DNA from: Setoptus koraiensis
Taxonomy: Eukaryota > Arthropoda
Assembly (NCBI GenBank): GCA_048013815.1
Contig: CM106586.1
Location: 9,424,001 to 9,488,000 of the forward strand
DNA length: 64,000 nt
Direction of reading: 5' to 3'
The notes under the pieces were generated by a model. That model had not been told where the DNA came from, ran no database searches, and worked only from the letters and a program-made list of their open reading frames with translations. How positions within the stretch are numbered: position 1 is the stretch's first letter; the number at the start of each line of letters is the position of its first letter. This document shows, in pieces, positions 37,042-48,576 of the stretch. The translations under genes were made by a program, and so were the position numbers.

Positions 37042-37080
37042 TGTTGTTGTTGTTGTTGTTGTTGTTGCTGTTGTTGTTGT
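37042..37080. repeat. (GTT)n microsatellite
   Basis: Nearly perfect GTT repeat with one GCT. Confidence 0.9.
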
Positions 37081-37211
37081 TCACTCTAAGTCTCTCTCTC
37101 ATGGACATGTCACTGTCATTAGTTGGTATTAATTTCAATTACTACACATCACTCCATAGCGCCGCATGACCGTTATCTTGTGCCCCTGTCCATTGTGCAG
37201 TAACTGTTGCT

Positions 37212-37315
37212 GTTGTTGTCGCTGTTGTCGCTGTTGTCGCTGTTGTCGCTGTTGTCGCTGTTGTCGCTGTTGTCGCTGTTGTCGCTGTTGTCGCTGTTGT
37301 CGTTGTTGTTGTCGC
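37212..37315. repeat. 9-bp tandem array, GCTGTTGTC unit
   Basis: At least nine perfect in-phase copies from 37221, with degenerate ends. Confidence 0.95.
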
Positions 37316-37663
37316 TAGCAATGACGCAATTGTTTAACCGTGTGTCACGATTGCGCTGCACAATAGGGTGCTGCTGTGATTGCTTGGTCGCCTCTTGCTC
37401 GGCTTGACTCACACAAGTAGCGGTCGGCTAGCATAGATAATATATTATATTGTATAATATATATATAATACAGACAGATCACAAGCGGCGATAATAGCTT
37501 GACAAGCGGCGCCAGCCAACACAACGCAGCGCGATCAGCCACTGACTTGTGAGTCCAACTGTCTAACGGTCCAGCGCTTGTCGCGCGTTCACGCCAACCG
37601 GCCCCATCGGCTCGATTGGCCCCATTGGCTTCATTGGCTCCATTGGCTCTATTGGCTGCACGC

Positions 37664-37892
37664 GTTACGTAACAGTTAGGTGGCAGTTACGTGATAGTTG
37701 CTGTTGCGTAACTGTTACGCGTTGCTGCTACTACGTAACTGGTAAGTGACTGTTACGTAACTGTGGTGTGATTGTGAGGGCGAGCGGCGAGCGGCAAAAG
37801 GTAGCCCACCCCCTTATGAGCAGCGTCAGCTGTTATGCTGAGCTGTGTCAGTTGGTGTTGTGATACAACAGTAGCAGTTATAGTTACGTAAC
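37664..37892. promoter_or_regulatory. Cluster of TTACGTAA-type (bZIP-like) palindromes
   Basis: GTTACGTAAC occurs at 37664, 37752 and 37883, GTTGCGTAAC at 37703, and half or variant sites (GTTACGTGAT, GTTACGCG, TACGTAAC) lie between them. This decamer is the recognition type of PAR/C-EBP-class bZIP factors (HLF, Pdp1, Vrille). Binding is inferred from motif and clustering only. Confidence 0.5.
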
Positions 37893-38980
37893 TACATAAT
37901 AGCGTTATAATAGGCTTGCTGGCGCTGGCGTTGCTGCTGGTGCTGGCGCTGGCGTTGCCAGTTGGACAGACGGCCGCAAACGGCACACAATGGAACGAAT
38001 GACACACACTATTGGATGATACAGTTATGTAGCCATTATATAATAGCCACGACATAATACGCACACATATAAATACATATGAGAGTGCACACAATGAACA
38101 ACGATGAAAATGATTACGTCACTTCATTCTTGACAATCCATCACGTTCTTGACGTGATGACATTGTTGTGTGCGCACTGCCCTATAACGCGCCTTATAAG
38201 TTACAACATAGCGTTATATAACGCGCTTATTATTATATATTATATAATGCTGTTGTATAGTGTGCAATATAAAGGTTGAGTGTTGTTGTTGTTGTCGTTG
38301 TTGTTGCTGCTGTTGTTGCTGCTGTTGTTGTTGTTGCTGCTGTTGTTGCTGCTGTTGTTGTTGTAGTGGGCCCAAGGTGGCTCGATTGTTTGTGTTGTTG
38401 TCGGCGGGCAAAGAGCGAGCCGAGACGCTCACTTTTGTTGCGCCTCAAATAACTAGTTGGCACTAGTGGGGACGTCGAGCAGACAGATAGACAGAGAGGC
38501 CCAGTTAAATGGCGATCAATCAAGCGAACAGTTATAAATCTATTAGTTGATAATACAATATATCGCCGTTGTCGCCGTTGTTGTTGCTAGCAGCCAGTGT
38601 GTCGTTGTTTCTCTCTTGTTGATATTATATAACTGTCATTATATAACTTGTTTGCACGTTGTTACGCAACCTTGGCCAACCTATTTGGCGGCCCTATTTG
38701 GGCCTATAAACGCTGGCTAAACGCTAAATAGTTACAGTTATTTGCAGCGAGCTAGTTGCCAGCAGCTAATAGCTGGCTCTGTTAGTAGCGACTTAATTGG
38801 CTCGCCGATTGCTCGCCATTGCCCATCGCTCGCCATTGCCTATTGCTCGCTCCACCGAGATATAATAGCAGCAGCAACAACAATAACCGCTCGCCCTATT
38901 ATGTAACACCCTTCTATGTGTATTATGTAACGCACAGCTCACTGCATCCTCGGCCGCGCCGTTGCCACTGCGCCCCGCCG

Positions 38981-39050
38981 AGCCCCATTGGGCCCCATCG
39001 GGCTCCATTTGGCTCCATTTGGCTCCATTTGGCTCTATTTGACTTTATTT
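38981..39050. repeat. 10-bp tandem array, GGCTCCATTT unit
   Basis: Seven in-phase 10-bp units drifting from AGCCCCATTG to GGCTCCATTT (three identical) to GACTTTATTT. Confidence 0.9.
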
Positions 39051-39526
39051 GGGGCGCCATTAAGCGCGCATTATTTAGTATTAGTTGTTGTTGCGCAACT
39101 GATTGCCACTGAATTGATTATTAGCTTCACGCCAACTAATGATGTCAATTCAATTCACACACGCACACGCACACATACTGGCACACACACACGCACACCG
39201 TCGTCGCAATAGGCACACTGTTCAACGGCGACTGTCGCGACGCCACCGCTCAACAGCGACTGTCGGAGTCGTTATCACTTGAGTTTGGCACTTGCCGTTA
39301 TCTCCGCTAGTTGGCGAGCGGTTGCGATGCGACGTGTGATATATGGCACTCGGCGTGCTATATGGCAGCTTGTTGGCGTTTGTTTGTCTCTGGCTGGCTG
39401 GCTGGCTGGCCGGCCGTTTATAGGCTGCCTTTCGTGGCTCGGCTCATCACGGTTACAACTCAATTAATGTAAGCCCAACAGCGCACATTACGTAACACGC
39501 CAATCTAATCTAATCTCGAGCTTGGT

Positions 39527-39543
39527 CGCGCGCGCGCGCGCGC
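39527..39543. repeat. (CG)8 alternating tract
   Basis: Seventeen bases of alternating C and G, a sequence able to adopt Z-DNA. Two to three 19-20 bp GCCAATTTCTGTGACGCTC copies follow (about 39541-39597). Confidence 0.9.
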
Positions 39544-41777
39544 CAATTTCTGTTGACGCTCGCCAATTTCTGTGACGCTCGCCAATTTCTGTGACGCTGG
39601 GCGTCGTTGGTCGGCGCTGGGCCGAGGCACAAACGAGCCACAAACGAGCCACGAACGAGCGAATAATCATTATGTAATCATTGCGTGTGCCTCTTGTGTT
39701 GTTGTTGTTGTTGTTGTTTGTAGCAACAACAAGACAAGTTTGTCGCGCATATAAACAACACTGACAGCAGCGCCATTGTGGCCATTGTCAGACTCATCTG
39801 CCATTACATAATAACAGCGCACGCAACAATAATACGGCCAGCAGCAGCTTGTGGGCCTGTCAGTTGGCCAGTTGGCCAGTTTGCGAGCCAACGAGAGCCG
39901 CCGAGAGCCGCCGAGAGTGAGTGTGACGCACGCACAAGGAAGTATCAATGTCCGTTTGTTTGGCCATTGTTGTGCCCACTACAGTTATCGCGCTGTTACG
40001 CAATATCGCCAGCAATATCGCACCAGCTAATGCCGGCTAATAACAAACAACAGCTAATCAACTCGACGACTGACAGACGTCCGGTCGGCAGCCGCCGCCG
40101 CCGTCACTGTGAGCGGCGCCTAGCGGCCAGACTATACTGACAACTTGAGAGTACACATAATCACACTTACTGACGGCCGAATAGCGCCGCCTATATGAGC
40201 GGCCAGGCGTTAATTGTGACCGGCAGCCCGTCACAGTGTCACACACCGTGTTATGTAATGGCACGGTGACGCAATGGCGAAATGGCCCAACGCTCACAAT
40301 GTTGTCGGCCGCTGTCAGCCGGCTGCCAAATGAGTAAATTGACTCCCAACGAGCTAATAATGTGTGTGCTGAGGCCGATATAAACAACGGGCCGGCCGGC
40401 CAAACAAGCGGCCAAACGAGCGGCCAAACGAGCGCCATCGTGAGCCATCGTGAGCCATTTGTCCTATATTGGCGCTCGTTGAGCTCATTTGCGCTCGTTG
40501 GGCCCCCATTTGGGCCCATTTGAGCGCAAATGAGACTACAAACAATATCAGATTGGCCAAGCGGCCTCGATGCTCGCCGCTGCGCCGCCGATGGCAACTT
40601 AATGGCCTGTTATGTAACTACATGACCGTGATCATTAAACGATGATAATATAATCAGCTCATCGAGGCCGCTGTCATTTGGCATTAGCGGCCAGTTGTTG
40701 ATGGTCGCTCGGTTGCGCAACATGCCGTCGCAATCGTGCCTGCCCGGCTAATCCTCGAGCGGGCGCGCACTCCGACCGACCGCTGGCCGCCAACATGCGA
40801 CCGACCGCTGGCCGCCGGCATGCGACCGCCCGGTCGCCGCAGCGGCGATTCTCGGTTCGATCCAGCGATCGGTCGGTTTGATCCGGCGATTCTCAGAATT
40901 GCCGCGAATTCCGAGCGCAGCGCCGAGCGCAACGCCGAGAATCGCCGAGAACCACAACAGCGGCCCGGCCGCCGCGGCGATAATTAATCATGGCCGGCCC
41001 GCTCACTCGCCCGTTCGCCCGTTCGGCCAACTTTAAACAAGTCGTTCAAGTTGGTGTCGTCACTGATTAACCGACACACGGACCACACACTTTGTTGTTG
41101 TTGTTGTTTGTTTGTTTGGCCGCTCGCTTGCCAACTGGAGATTTGTGCCACATTGGCCGCATTGGCCCGGTCACAGGTGAGCCAACCAGGTAAGGTCGTC
41201 GTCGACAGCGAGCTGTCACAAGTGGGCTCACCTGAGCCTGCTGCGTATGAGAGTCGCTCAGTGAGTGCGCTTGTTGTCGGTTGTCGGTTGTCGACGGCTC
41301 GCTTCAAATTCAAATTCAAATTGTTACCAGATTTATCTGGCACAAGTCGCTGTCGCTGTTGATGCCATCATACTGTCATGATGAGCGGATTATCAAATGA
41401 TCGTCGTGATTGCATTAGCTGCAATTGCAAGCCCATTGAATGGCTCAAATCTGCTGATTGATTGTCAGTTGCGTTGTCGCTCAATCGGGGCACCAACCTA
41501 TTGCGTAATAACAGCGACAGCAGTTGCATGGCCGCACTGCATACCAATGGATTGCATAATCGCGTGAATCATGATCGAGCGCAATTGATCACACAATTGC
41601 ACATTGCTCAATACGAGCATACGAGATGCATAACAAGCGATATCCACTTGATATTCACTTGATTCACGCATATCTAATGCCATCAAACAAACCTCTCATT
41701 TACTGGATACTTTTCGTGCTTGTCAGATGCGCCATCATTGGCATGTGTGTTGGCCAATTGATGGCTCGCCACATTTA

Positions 41778-41819
41778 ATAAGCCATAACATAATGTGATT
41801 ACATAATGTTATGGCTTAT
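41778..41819. repeat. Hairpin, 19-bp stem with one mismatch, 4-nt loop
   Basis: ATAAGCCATAACATAATGT (41778-41796) and ACATAATGTTATGGCTTAT (41801-41819) are reverse complements except for one A-A. The loop is GATT. Confidence 0.92.
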
Positions 41820-42370
41820 GATGTTTATGATGTAACGATGTAATGATGAATTGATGGAGTCATTGAAATTGACACAAGCGCTTTTAATTCGCCCCTTGCG
41901 AGTTGTTGGCGCCTCTTGGCGCCATCTGTGGTCCAGTTGCGCAAAAACAGGCAGCTCCAGTGTTGCAGCAAACAGAAACTCTCCGTAAGAGAGTCGTCGA
42001 GCGCCAGCTCGACCGCAGCGCACTCTATGTCACATGACCAACTCCTCGGGCGTATTCACGCACGGATATGGCCATATAACCACATTACATCATGTAACTT
42101 ACAAATGTAATTTACATGTGCTTGTATTGTGGTTGTGCGGCTGCCGGTGCGTTATATTCACGCGTGAATCTGCATCAAATGCCACGAAAATCACAAATCA
42201 CAAATACAAACCGCAAAATCACTGCCGCTGGTCGCTAGTTTAACATCGCCGGCCACCACTAATTAGTCAAAATGGCCGCTTGATTGGCTAATTATCATAG
42301 TCAGCTAGCCTGTCGTGAGCCGGCGGCGCCTTGGGCCGGGCCATTCGAGGGCCAGCGGCTTGTTTGTCGC

Positions 42371-42490
42371 CATTTTTTGTCGTTGTTTGTCGTTGTTTGT
42401 CGTTGTTTGTCGTTGTTGTTGGTCGTTGGCGATTTTGGCCGGTGCATCTAGTCGCTTCTGGTCGCTTCTGATCGCCTCTGATCGCTTTTG
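42371..42490. repeat. Two neighbouring 10-bp tandem arrays
   Basis: Three to four copies of CGTTGTTTGT at 42381-42415, and four copies of GTCGCTTCTG-like units at 42451-42490. The two units are unrelated in sequence. Three 10-bp CGTTTGCACG-type copies follow at 42641-42670. Confidence 0.85.
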
Positions 42491-45257
42491 GGCTGCTTGC
42501 GTCGCGCTGCCAGCGCGGCCAAACTCGAACCAGTGCCCGTTAGCCGACTTTGACACTGTCAAAGTTTGACTGACAACTCAAACTTGCCGTTGACTTTGTT
42601 TATCGTGTGTTTATCGTTTGTTTATCGTCTGTTTATCGCGAGTCTGCACGCGTTTGCACGCGTTCGCACGGGTAGCGCACAAGCGCGACAGTAGCGCCGC
42701 CGGAGCCCGAGCAGCGTGAGCTTTGATTCAATTTCGAGCGTGTCTTGGCGTGGGCAGCCAGCGACAACGGGTCGACCGCAGCGGGCGACAGCGGCCACGA
42801 GCAACAGTGGCAACAAGCGACAACAACGGCGACAACAACGACGACGACAACAACGGCGACAACAACAACGACGACGACGCTAAACGAAACCAAATGGCCC
42901 CAGCGCCACGGCCGCTGACGGCGGGCAACCGACGGCGGGCGACTGGTCGCAGGCGGCCATACATCATCGTTTGCGGTTGTTGCGGTTTGGAGCGTTTTCA
43001 ACAACAGCGTGTTGTTTACACGGACACCACAATCTCATTAACTGGCCACTCATGGCATTCATTACTGCACAGCAGCCGCTTTGACGGCTCGGCGGTGTCG
43101 CCGATGTTGTTGTCGTTGTTGTTAATGTTGTTGTTGTTGTCGGTGTTGTTGTTGTTGTTGTCGGTGTTGTTGTTGTTGTTGTCGGCTCACCTGGAATGTC
43201 GCTGCCCATGGGCGACATGGGTGCCAGTTTCAGAGTCCCAGAGTGGCCATTACAGATTGCGACATTGGCCGGGTATCAAGTACACTCATGTTGACGAGTG
43301 GGCGCATGATTTATGGGTCGCATGATTCGCGTAGCGATTGCCATTAGTCGCGACTCACTCACTGGGGCCCAACTCGATCGTGCTGGCCGCTCGCCGGTTA
43401 CGCTCAAATTGCGACTCGCAACACGAGTATCGCTCAAACCACTTGGGCAAACTCGGCCAAACAATTGCCACGCCGATCATTAGATCGGTATCAAGAGTCC
43501 ATTATGTTGTTATGGCCTCTTGTCGTAATCTAATTTCGGCTATTCTCGCTCACAAATCATCGTTTGCGAACGAATCTCCAGCAGCAGCGAACGGGCATAA
43601 TAATAATAATAATAATGATAATGCAAGCATGATAATAATTTTCTAATAACGTGCGCAATGATGCCGCTAAATCGCTCGCATCATTATGATCACGGCCATC
43701 GGTGTGATGGTTGTGTGACCCCCGACGACAGTGTCGGCTCGGCCCGTTTTAAACTGTCACCCTGTCGGGCTCAGGCTGATCACAGCCCGCGATGATGTCA
43801 TGCACCCCGACCATGATTCCAATTTCGGTTTTAATTCAAATCGCAACAACAACACCGACAACAATTCGCGCCGGCCATTCGAAACAATTCGCTATTCGCT
43901 ATTCGCAAGCCGCAATCGCAAGCCGCTATCAACCGACAACAATGGCTCAACTGCAAAAAAGAGAATAGTGATAATGTTCAGTTGTTGTTGTCGTTGTTGT
44001 TGCGCCAACATTACAAACCATTACATGTGTGAGTTGGTGTGTATTATCCGACAAACGAAATTCATTTCGTTTTCAAAGCGTTCGGCGCCTCTGCCGAGTC
44101 GCTTGCATCGGGCAAATTGTAATTTACTAAAAGTTTACATGCCTCGTTTCCTATCTATCGTTTGACCACTATTATATTTTTATACTCCAGTTAACTCCGC
44201 TGCCCGGCAGCCATTGTAAAGCCATTGCGGGCTGCCAGTCAACGGGCGCCCAGCCAGCCGATTATGGTAATGGTGAATAGGAATAATAATAACAACAATT
44301 TTTTCCGCTTCTCGATTAATATTCATGTCATTGTTTGAGTTGTCACAACATATTTTGCTTCAACGCTTTTGTGTTGCCACTGTCGCTGTTGCGGTAGCCA
44401 CTTACTTTTCTTCTCATCTCCCTCTCTCTCTCTCTCTCTCCATGACCCTACATGTAACCGCTGTCATTGTTGTTATTGTCGCCCTTGTTGTTACCGTTGT
44501 TGTCGCTGCTGCTGTTGCTGTTGCTGTTGTTGTCGCTGTTGCTGCTGTTGTTGTTGTGCCGCTAATACACAAATGATGATGCTAACGACGCTGCTGGTGG
44601 AGGGCGACAAAAGTCAAAACAACCGCAACAACAACAATAGGAGATTATTTTAACAAAGCAATTGGTGCACGCTCAATGATATCGATTGCAATCTATTGAT
44701 ATCACTACTGACAAGCACTTTTGCAATTGTTCCAATTGCTTATTCGTTGCTCGAATCACACCGCCGAACACCACTGTTCAACAATCATCATTAAATGGGG
44801 CTCCCGCCGCAATAATAACCACAATAATAATGATTGTGGTAACCCACAAATACTCTCCAACTGTTTGTCGTGTCGACCCGTTTCACTCTTGACTCTCACA
44901 ACTTCACTTGTCAGTTGAAAAATGTGAATATAATCTCGCATTGCATTTGCATGTTCACCAGGTAGATTCAAAGACAAAATGGCCAACAGCATTTAATTAT
45001 CATGCTCTTTGTGTGTGCCCATCCATTTAATGGCCCACTCTGATTGGAATAATCTTTGATCAGCTGGGTGAATCACAAATCTACTGACTCAGAACGAGGC
45101 CAATGTGCCCACTTGCAAGATCCTTAGACAGCCGTCAAAAGATCGATAAGAATAATAAAAAATAGGCCTAAGTCTGCGGGAAGAATGTGGCCCCCCGTTA
45201 AGTAATGATATGATGACTCGTAATAGTAAAGCAACGGGATTGGGTTTTATGGTGAGT

Positions 45258-45263
45258 TTTATT
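45258..45263 (-). terminator. Possible polyadenylation signal of XPNPEP1
   Basis: AATAAA on the minus strand, about 240 bases past the stop codon. It is the nearest exact hexamer in that sense. Confidence 0.35.
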
Positions 45264-45499
45264 AGCGAGTATATTAGTTTGGCAGTCCAACTAAGGATCG
45301 AAATGGCACCGGGACAGTTACTCTGCATATGATTCTCTGCAATGCTAATTAATATCATTGTTTAAAATAATATAATAAAAAAAAACTTCAACCAGAAAGG
45401 GTTAGAAGATCAAATAGGAGAGATCATTAGAGGAGAGTAGCCGACGATAAGAGGTGTGAGTGTCACCATTTCTTGAAGACTTGACGCGCTCCATCACAT

Positions 45500-47341
45500 C
45501 TATACCGCAATCGGCTCAGTTTCTCTAACAAGCCATTCTTTCACGTCTAGCTTGCCGGTAGACTCTAAATATTGCCCTATTTTGGCGCGAACTGTCGCAT
45601 GATAATTGTTTAGCCACTGAATCTCTTCTTTGGTCATTAGAGCAACATCAATCATTTTCTTTTGAATTGGCGCTAAAGTGATAGTTTCAAATTCTAAATA
45701 ACCTCGATTTTTGAAATTGTGTGGAGGGTTGGACTTTCTAAGAACGACTAGATTCTCAATTCTAATACCAAACTGACCATCTTCATAATAACCAGGCTCA
45801 TTCGATATAATCATGCCCTCCTGGAGCCCCGGATCATCAGCATAACCATAGAAACTGATACCTGAAGGGCCTTCGTGAACATTCAGGTACATACCGACAC
45901 CATGACCCGTGCCATGTAAATAGTCGAGACCCTGCTTCCAAAGTGCCAGTCGGGCAATTGTATCCAATTGATTTCCTTTGGTTAGACGCGGAAAAACGGT
46001 TAAGGCTAATTGTATGTGACCTTTGAGTACACGGGTGAAACATTCGCGCTCATACTGCTTTGGCTGACCCAAATGAATTGTTCTGGTTACGTCTGTTGTT
46101 CCATCTAGATACTGAGCGCCAGAATCAACAAGGTAAATCTCGTCTGTGGTAACGTCCCTGTTGGTCTCTGGAGTTGGCAAATAGTGTATTATGGCGCCGT
46201 TCTTTCCAGCTGACGATATAGTGGGAAAGCTGAGACCCATGTATTTGGGTTGCTGTTGTCGACATTTCTCTAAATAGTCGGCAGCAGTTATTTCAGTTAG
46301 GCCTGATTGTTTCTCTAACCAGGCCAGGTACTCACAGAGGGCAGCTCCGTCTCTGACATGGCAATTGGCCATATTTTGCAGTTCGGTCTCGTTCTTGATG
46401 GACTTTTTCACTGTTACAGGACTGAGTGATACATGTGCTTGAGCCTCAGGTACGCTACTCAAAATGGCATGTGATGATTTGTTGCTCAACCAAATTTTGG
46501 CCTTGAGTTTGTTTTTTAAATTGGCCTCTATGAAGGTGAACACGCTATCGTAAGGCTCTATCTTGACAGATAATGATTCAGGTGTCTGCTGTGTTGCGTT
46601 TAGAAATGACAGACAAGTTTGAGAGAGTTTTTTCTCGTCGACAAACAAATAAATGGCATCTAATGTCACTATGGCATAGGCAAAAAATACCGGGTTATAC
46701 TTGATGTCGGTGCCTCTCAAGTTGAATAAGTATGCGATATCGTCTAGAGCTGTCAAAACAATTGCCTCGCATTTGTGCTTCTGAAGTTCAGCCCTGAGCC
46801 ATTTGATTTTATCCTGCCACGATTCACCGACAATGTCCGTTGTCAAATGGGTCAGCTGGTTGGCCGGTTTAGCGGGCCTGTCGGCGGCCCAGACAATGTC
46901 AACCAGATTGTCCTTGACAGCAACTAAATTGTTGTTGCTGGCGCGTAGATTCTTCGACATGGCTAGCCATGACTCCTCCGACAACAGAGTGGGGTCGACA
47001 CCAATCTGTCCGCCGCCCTGCTGTAGTTCTTGGTTGAGCCATTCCGATTGTGTGGGTGTGTTGGCCAGGCCATCCTTCATCACTGTCCAATGTTGTAAAT
47101 CTACCTGCTTGTCCGCCTGAAGATGATATCTGCCGTCCGTCCATAGGGCAGCCTTGTCTTTAGTGACAATGGCCGTTCCGGCGCTTCCGGTGAATTTGCT
47201 TATAAACGCTCTTCTGCTGTCACAATCGGCTATATATTCACTCTGATGTGCGTCGCCTGGCGGAATGATGTAGGCATCCAATTTATAATTGGCACTGGCC
47301 ATCAAGGCTCTCAGCTGTTTGAGTAGATTGGCAGCGGCCAT
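45500..47341 (-). CDS. XPNPEP1: Xaa-Pro aminopeptidase 1, cytosolic (aminopeptidase P)
   Basis: A 613-residue single-exon M24B metallopeptidase that removes the N-terminal residue when Pro is second. Two creatinase-like N-terminal domains (about 8-150 and 165-315) precede the pita-bread catalytic domain (about 330-550) and a C-terminal extension, as in human XPNPEP1. The di-metal ligands are all present: Asp406 in VDSGAQY, Asp417 in TTDVTRT, His480 in GTGHGVG, Glu515 in SNEPGYY and Glu529 in IRIENL. Their spacing is the same as in the human protein except for one extra residue before Glu515. The start MAAANLLKQLRALM has no signal peptide or mitochondrial leader, which supports the cytosolic form. 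Its 5' end faces a 1.2-kb interval shared with the 3' end of the FLYWCH gene, which lies on the same strand. Confidence 0.97.
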   Translation of the reverse strand: MAAANLLKQLRALMASANYKLDAYIIPPGDAHQSEYIADCDSRRAFISKFTGSAGTAIVTKDKAALWTDGRYHLQADKQVDLQHWTVMKDGLANTPTQSEWLNQELQQGGGQIGVDPTLLSEESWLAMSKNLRASNNNLVAVKDNLVDIVWAADRPAKPANQLTHLTTDIVGESWQDKIKWLRAELQKHKCEAIVLTALDDIAYLFNLRGTDIKYNPVFFAYAIVTLDAIYLFVDEKKLSQTCLSFLNATQQTPESLSVKIEPYDSVFTFIEANLKNKLKAKIWLSNKSSHAILSSVPEAQAHVSLSPVTVKKSIKNETELQNMANCHVRDGAALCEYLAWLEKQSGLTEITAADYLEKCRQQQPKYMGLSFPTISSAGKNGAIIHYLPTPETNRDVTTDEIYLVDSGAQYLDGTTDVTRTIHLGQPKQYERECFTRVLKGHIQLALTVFPRLTKGNQLDTIARLALWKQGLDYLHGTGHGVGMYLNVHEGPSGISFYGYADDPGLQEGMIISNEPGYYEDGQFGIRIENLVVLRKSNPPHNFKNRGYLEFETITLAPIQKKMIDVALMTKEEIQWLNNYHATVRAKIGQYLESTGKLDVKEWLVRETEPIAV

Positions 47342-47539
47342 TCTCTATATTGACTTATTCTGGCTATCTAATTTCACTAGATTGAAGGAACTGGTAGTTA
47401 GACTAGTTAGTTATTAGGGACTAGATTTTTATATTTTATATAATCGTACCGATTATGTCACTAAACTTGACTACTTAAGTAATTGAGCTGAACTTGAGTG
47501 ATTAAGCTGAAATATAATGTAATAGAGATTTGACTTGAG
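47342..47539. other. 5' flank of XPNPEP1
   Basis: AT-rich. A TATATAAAATAT-like sequence on the minus strand at about 47435-47447 lies ~100 bases before the XPNPEP1 ATG and may belong to its promoter. Confidence 0.35.
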
Positions 47540-47652
47540 ATGTACACCCGCTTTAGTAAATATTTGGACGGTTTTGCGAGTCTGTGTGCGCAGAAGGAGA
47601 GCGCCAAATTTGAAGGCGCAAAAAGTGTCGCGCTATTAGTGATTTGGCGCTC

Positions 47653-47922
47653 ATGTGTCAGTTCTGCGCATACGGGGGTCGCATCAGTTTTTCCCACCGT
47701 CCAAATATCTACGCGCTCAAGTTCACGCTGGCCCAAAACAACTGGGCCACATTTACAGGCGGCCATGCGCCGTTGCCGGCTGTTCTCGGCGCCACGACAT
47801 TTTACACAGACAATAATGACCAATACATGAACAATTTTTGGGAAAAGGGGCCGAGTTACGTAACAAGTCCTTGTTATCACCACCCAGACGAGTCAATTGT
47901 GGGCATGCGCCATCAACAATAG
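47653..47922 (+). CDS. Doubtful small open reading frame, 89 codons
   Basis: Not recognised. The frame runs from an ATG at 47653 to TAG at 47922 and reads like protein in its later part (NNWATFTGGHAPLP, NNFWEKGPSYVTSPCYHH), with GC-rich third positions similar to the lipase gene. A second plus-strand ATG frame (47540-47830; KYLDGFASLCAQKESAKFEG) overlaps it out of register. A further open stretch at about 48000-48221 follows an acceptor-like TCGCTACAAG after an AT-rich gap. A minus-strand frame at 48227-47997 is equally open. It could be the 3' part of an unrecognised gene, a pseudogene or chance. Confidence 0.25.
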   Translation: MCQFCAYGGRISFSHRPNIYALKFTLAQNNWATFTGGHAPLPAVLGATTFYTDNNDQYMNNFWEKGPSYVTSPCYHHPDESIVGMRHQQ

Positions 47923-48576
47923 ACAAATGATAACTACATAAGAAATATATAAGAAAAAAGAAAAAAATTATATAATATATTATATTTATATTGTCGCTAC
48001 AAGCGTGCAGGCTTCTTGCCATTCGTTGGCACCACACCGATGAGGGGCGACCTGTGCCGCGCACGAGCACACACTCTGTGCCGCAGAGCGTACTCTAGAC
48101 CGGCTATAGAGGCTTTAAAGGGTTGCAATTTGATGCACGCTGCAGCCCAGTCAACAGTGTGCGGCGGCACGTTTTGTGCTGCGGGCAGACGATACTCAGC
48201 AGGGCTGCAACAGGCGCACTGAAACACCCTGTACCAGTCGGGACAAGAGATGGCATGCCATATGTTGTTATTATTATTATCTTTTATAGTTGTGCTTTAT
48301 TCGTTTATCATCATTTCATTTGATTAATTAAGTACTTTTAATCAAATTAATCATATTTGTCATAGTTTGTCTATTAGTATCGCTATACTACCACTAACAA
48401 TCAACAGACAGGCGCCCAATTCACAAAATATGACAATAATTTATTTCTTGTTCTCTCGATGATGTTGATATACTGTCTATTTAGTAAGCTAGTGAAAACT
48501 ATGAGCTAGTAGTAGTAGATTACAGTACTTGTGTGTGTCTTTGTCACTTTTTCAAGATCACCAATATGTACCTAAA
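47923..48576. other. Interval 3' of the FLYWCH gene
   Basis: The left part (47923-48000) is a very AT-rich block. The middle (48000-48225) is open in several frames but unrecognised. The right part is the probable 3' UTR of the FLYWCH gene. Confidence 0.4.
48440..48445 (-). terminator. Polyadenylation signal of the FLYWCH gene
   Basis: AATAAA on the minus strand (ATAAATTA context), 132 bases past the stop codon at 48577. Confidence 0.5.

Larger units (their letters stand above)
30501..38000. other. Gene-free, repeat-rich region, part 3
   Basis: No gene, tRNA or rRNA supported. Overlapping open frames of 150-230 codons at 30.74-31.48 kb exist on both strands. They are repetitive (RRELSPI-type) because of the 21-bp array and show no domain, so I reject them as genes. 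There is a G10 run at about 35613 and a cluster of TTACGTAA-type sites at 37.7-37.9 kb. Confidence 0.55.
38001..45499. other. Gene-free, repeat-rich region, part 4
   Basis: No supported gene. The stretch at 45.0-45.5 kb is AT-richer and includes the 3' UTR of XPNPEP1. Open frames at 42723-43325 and 43731-44165 are microsatellite-derived or featureless. GTT/GTC repeats lie at about 38283-38363, 39696-39720, 42820-42885, 43100-43182 and 44466-44560, and a CT run at about 44424-44440. Confidence 0.55.

Noticed and set aside
42723-43325. 200-codon plus frame
   Set aside because: Largely translation of CAACGAC and GTTGTTGTC microsatellites.
43788-43812. GATCACAGCC resembles the miR-2 family seed
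   Set aside because: No complementary star arm is visible on either side within normal precursor distance.
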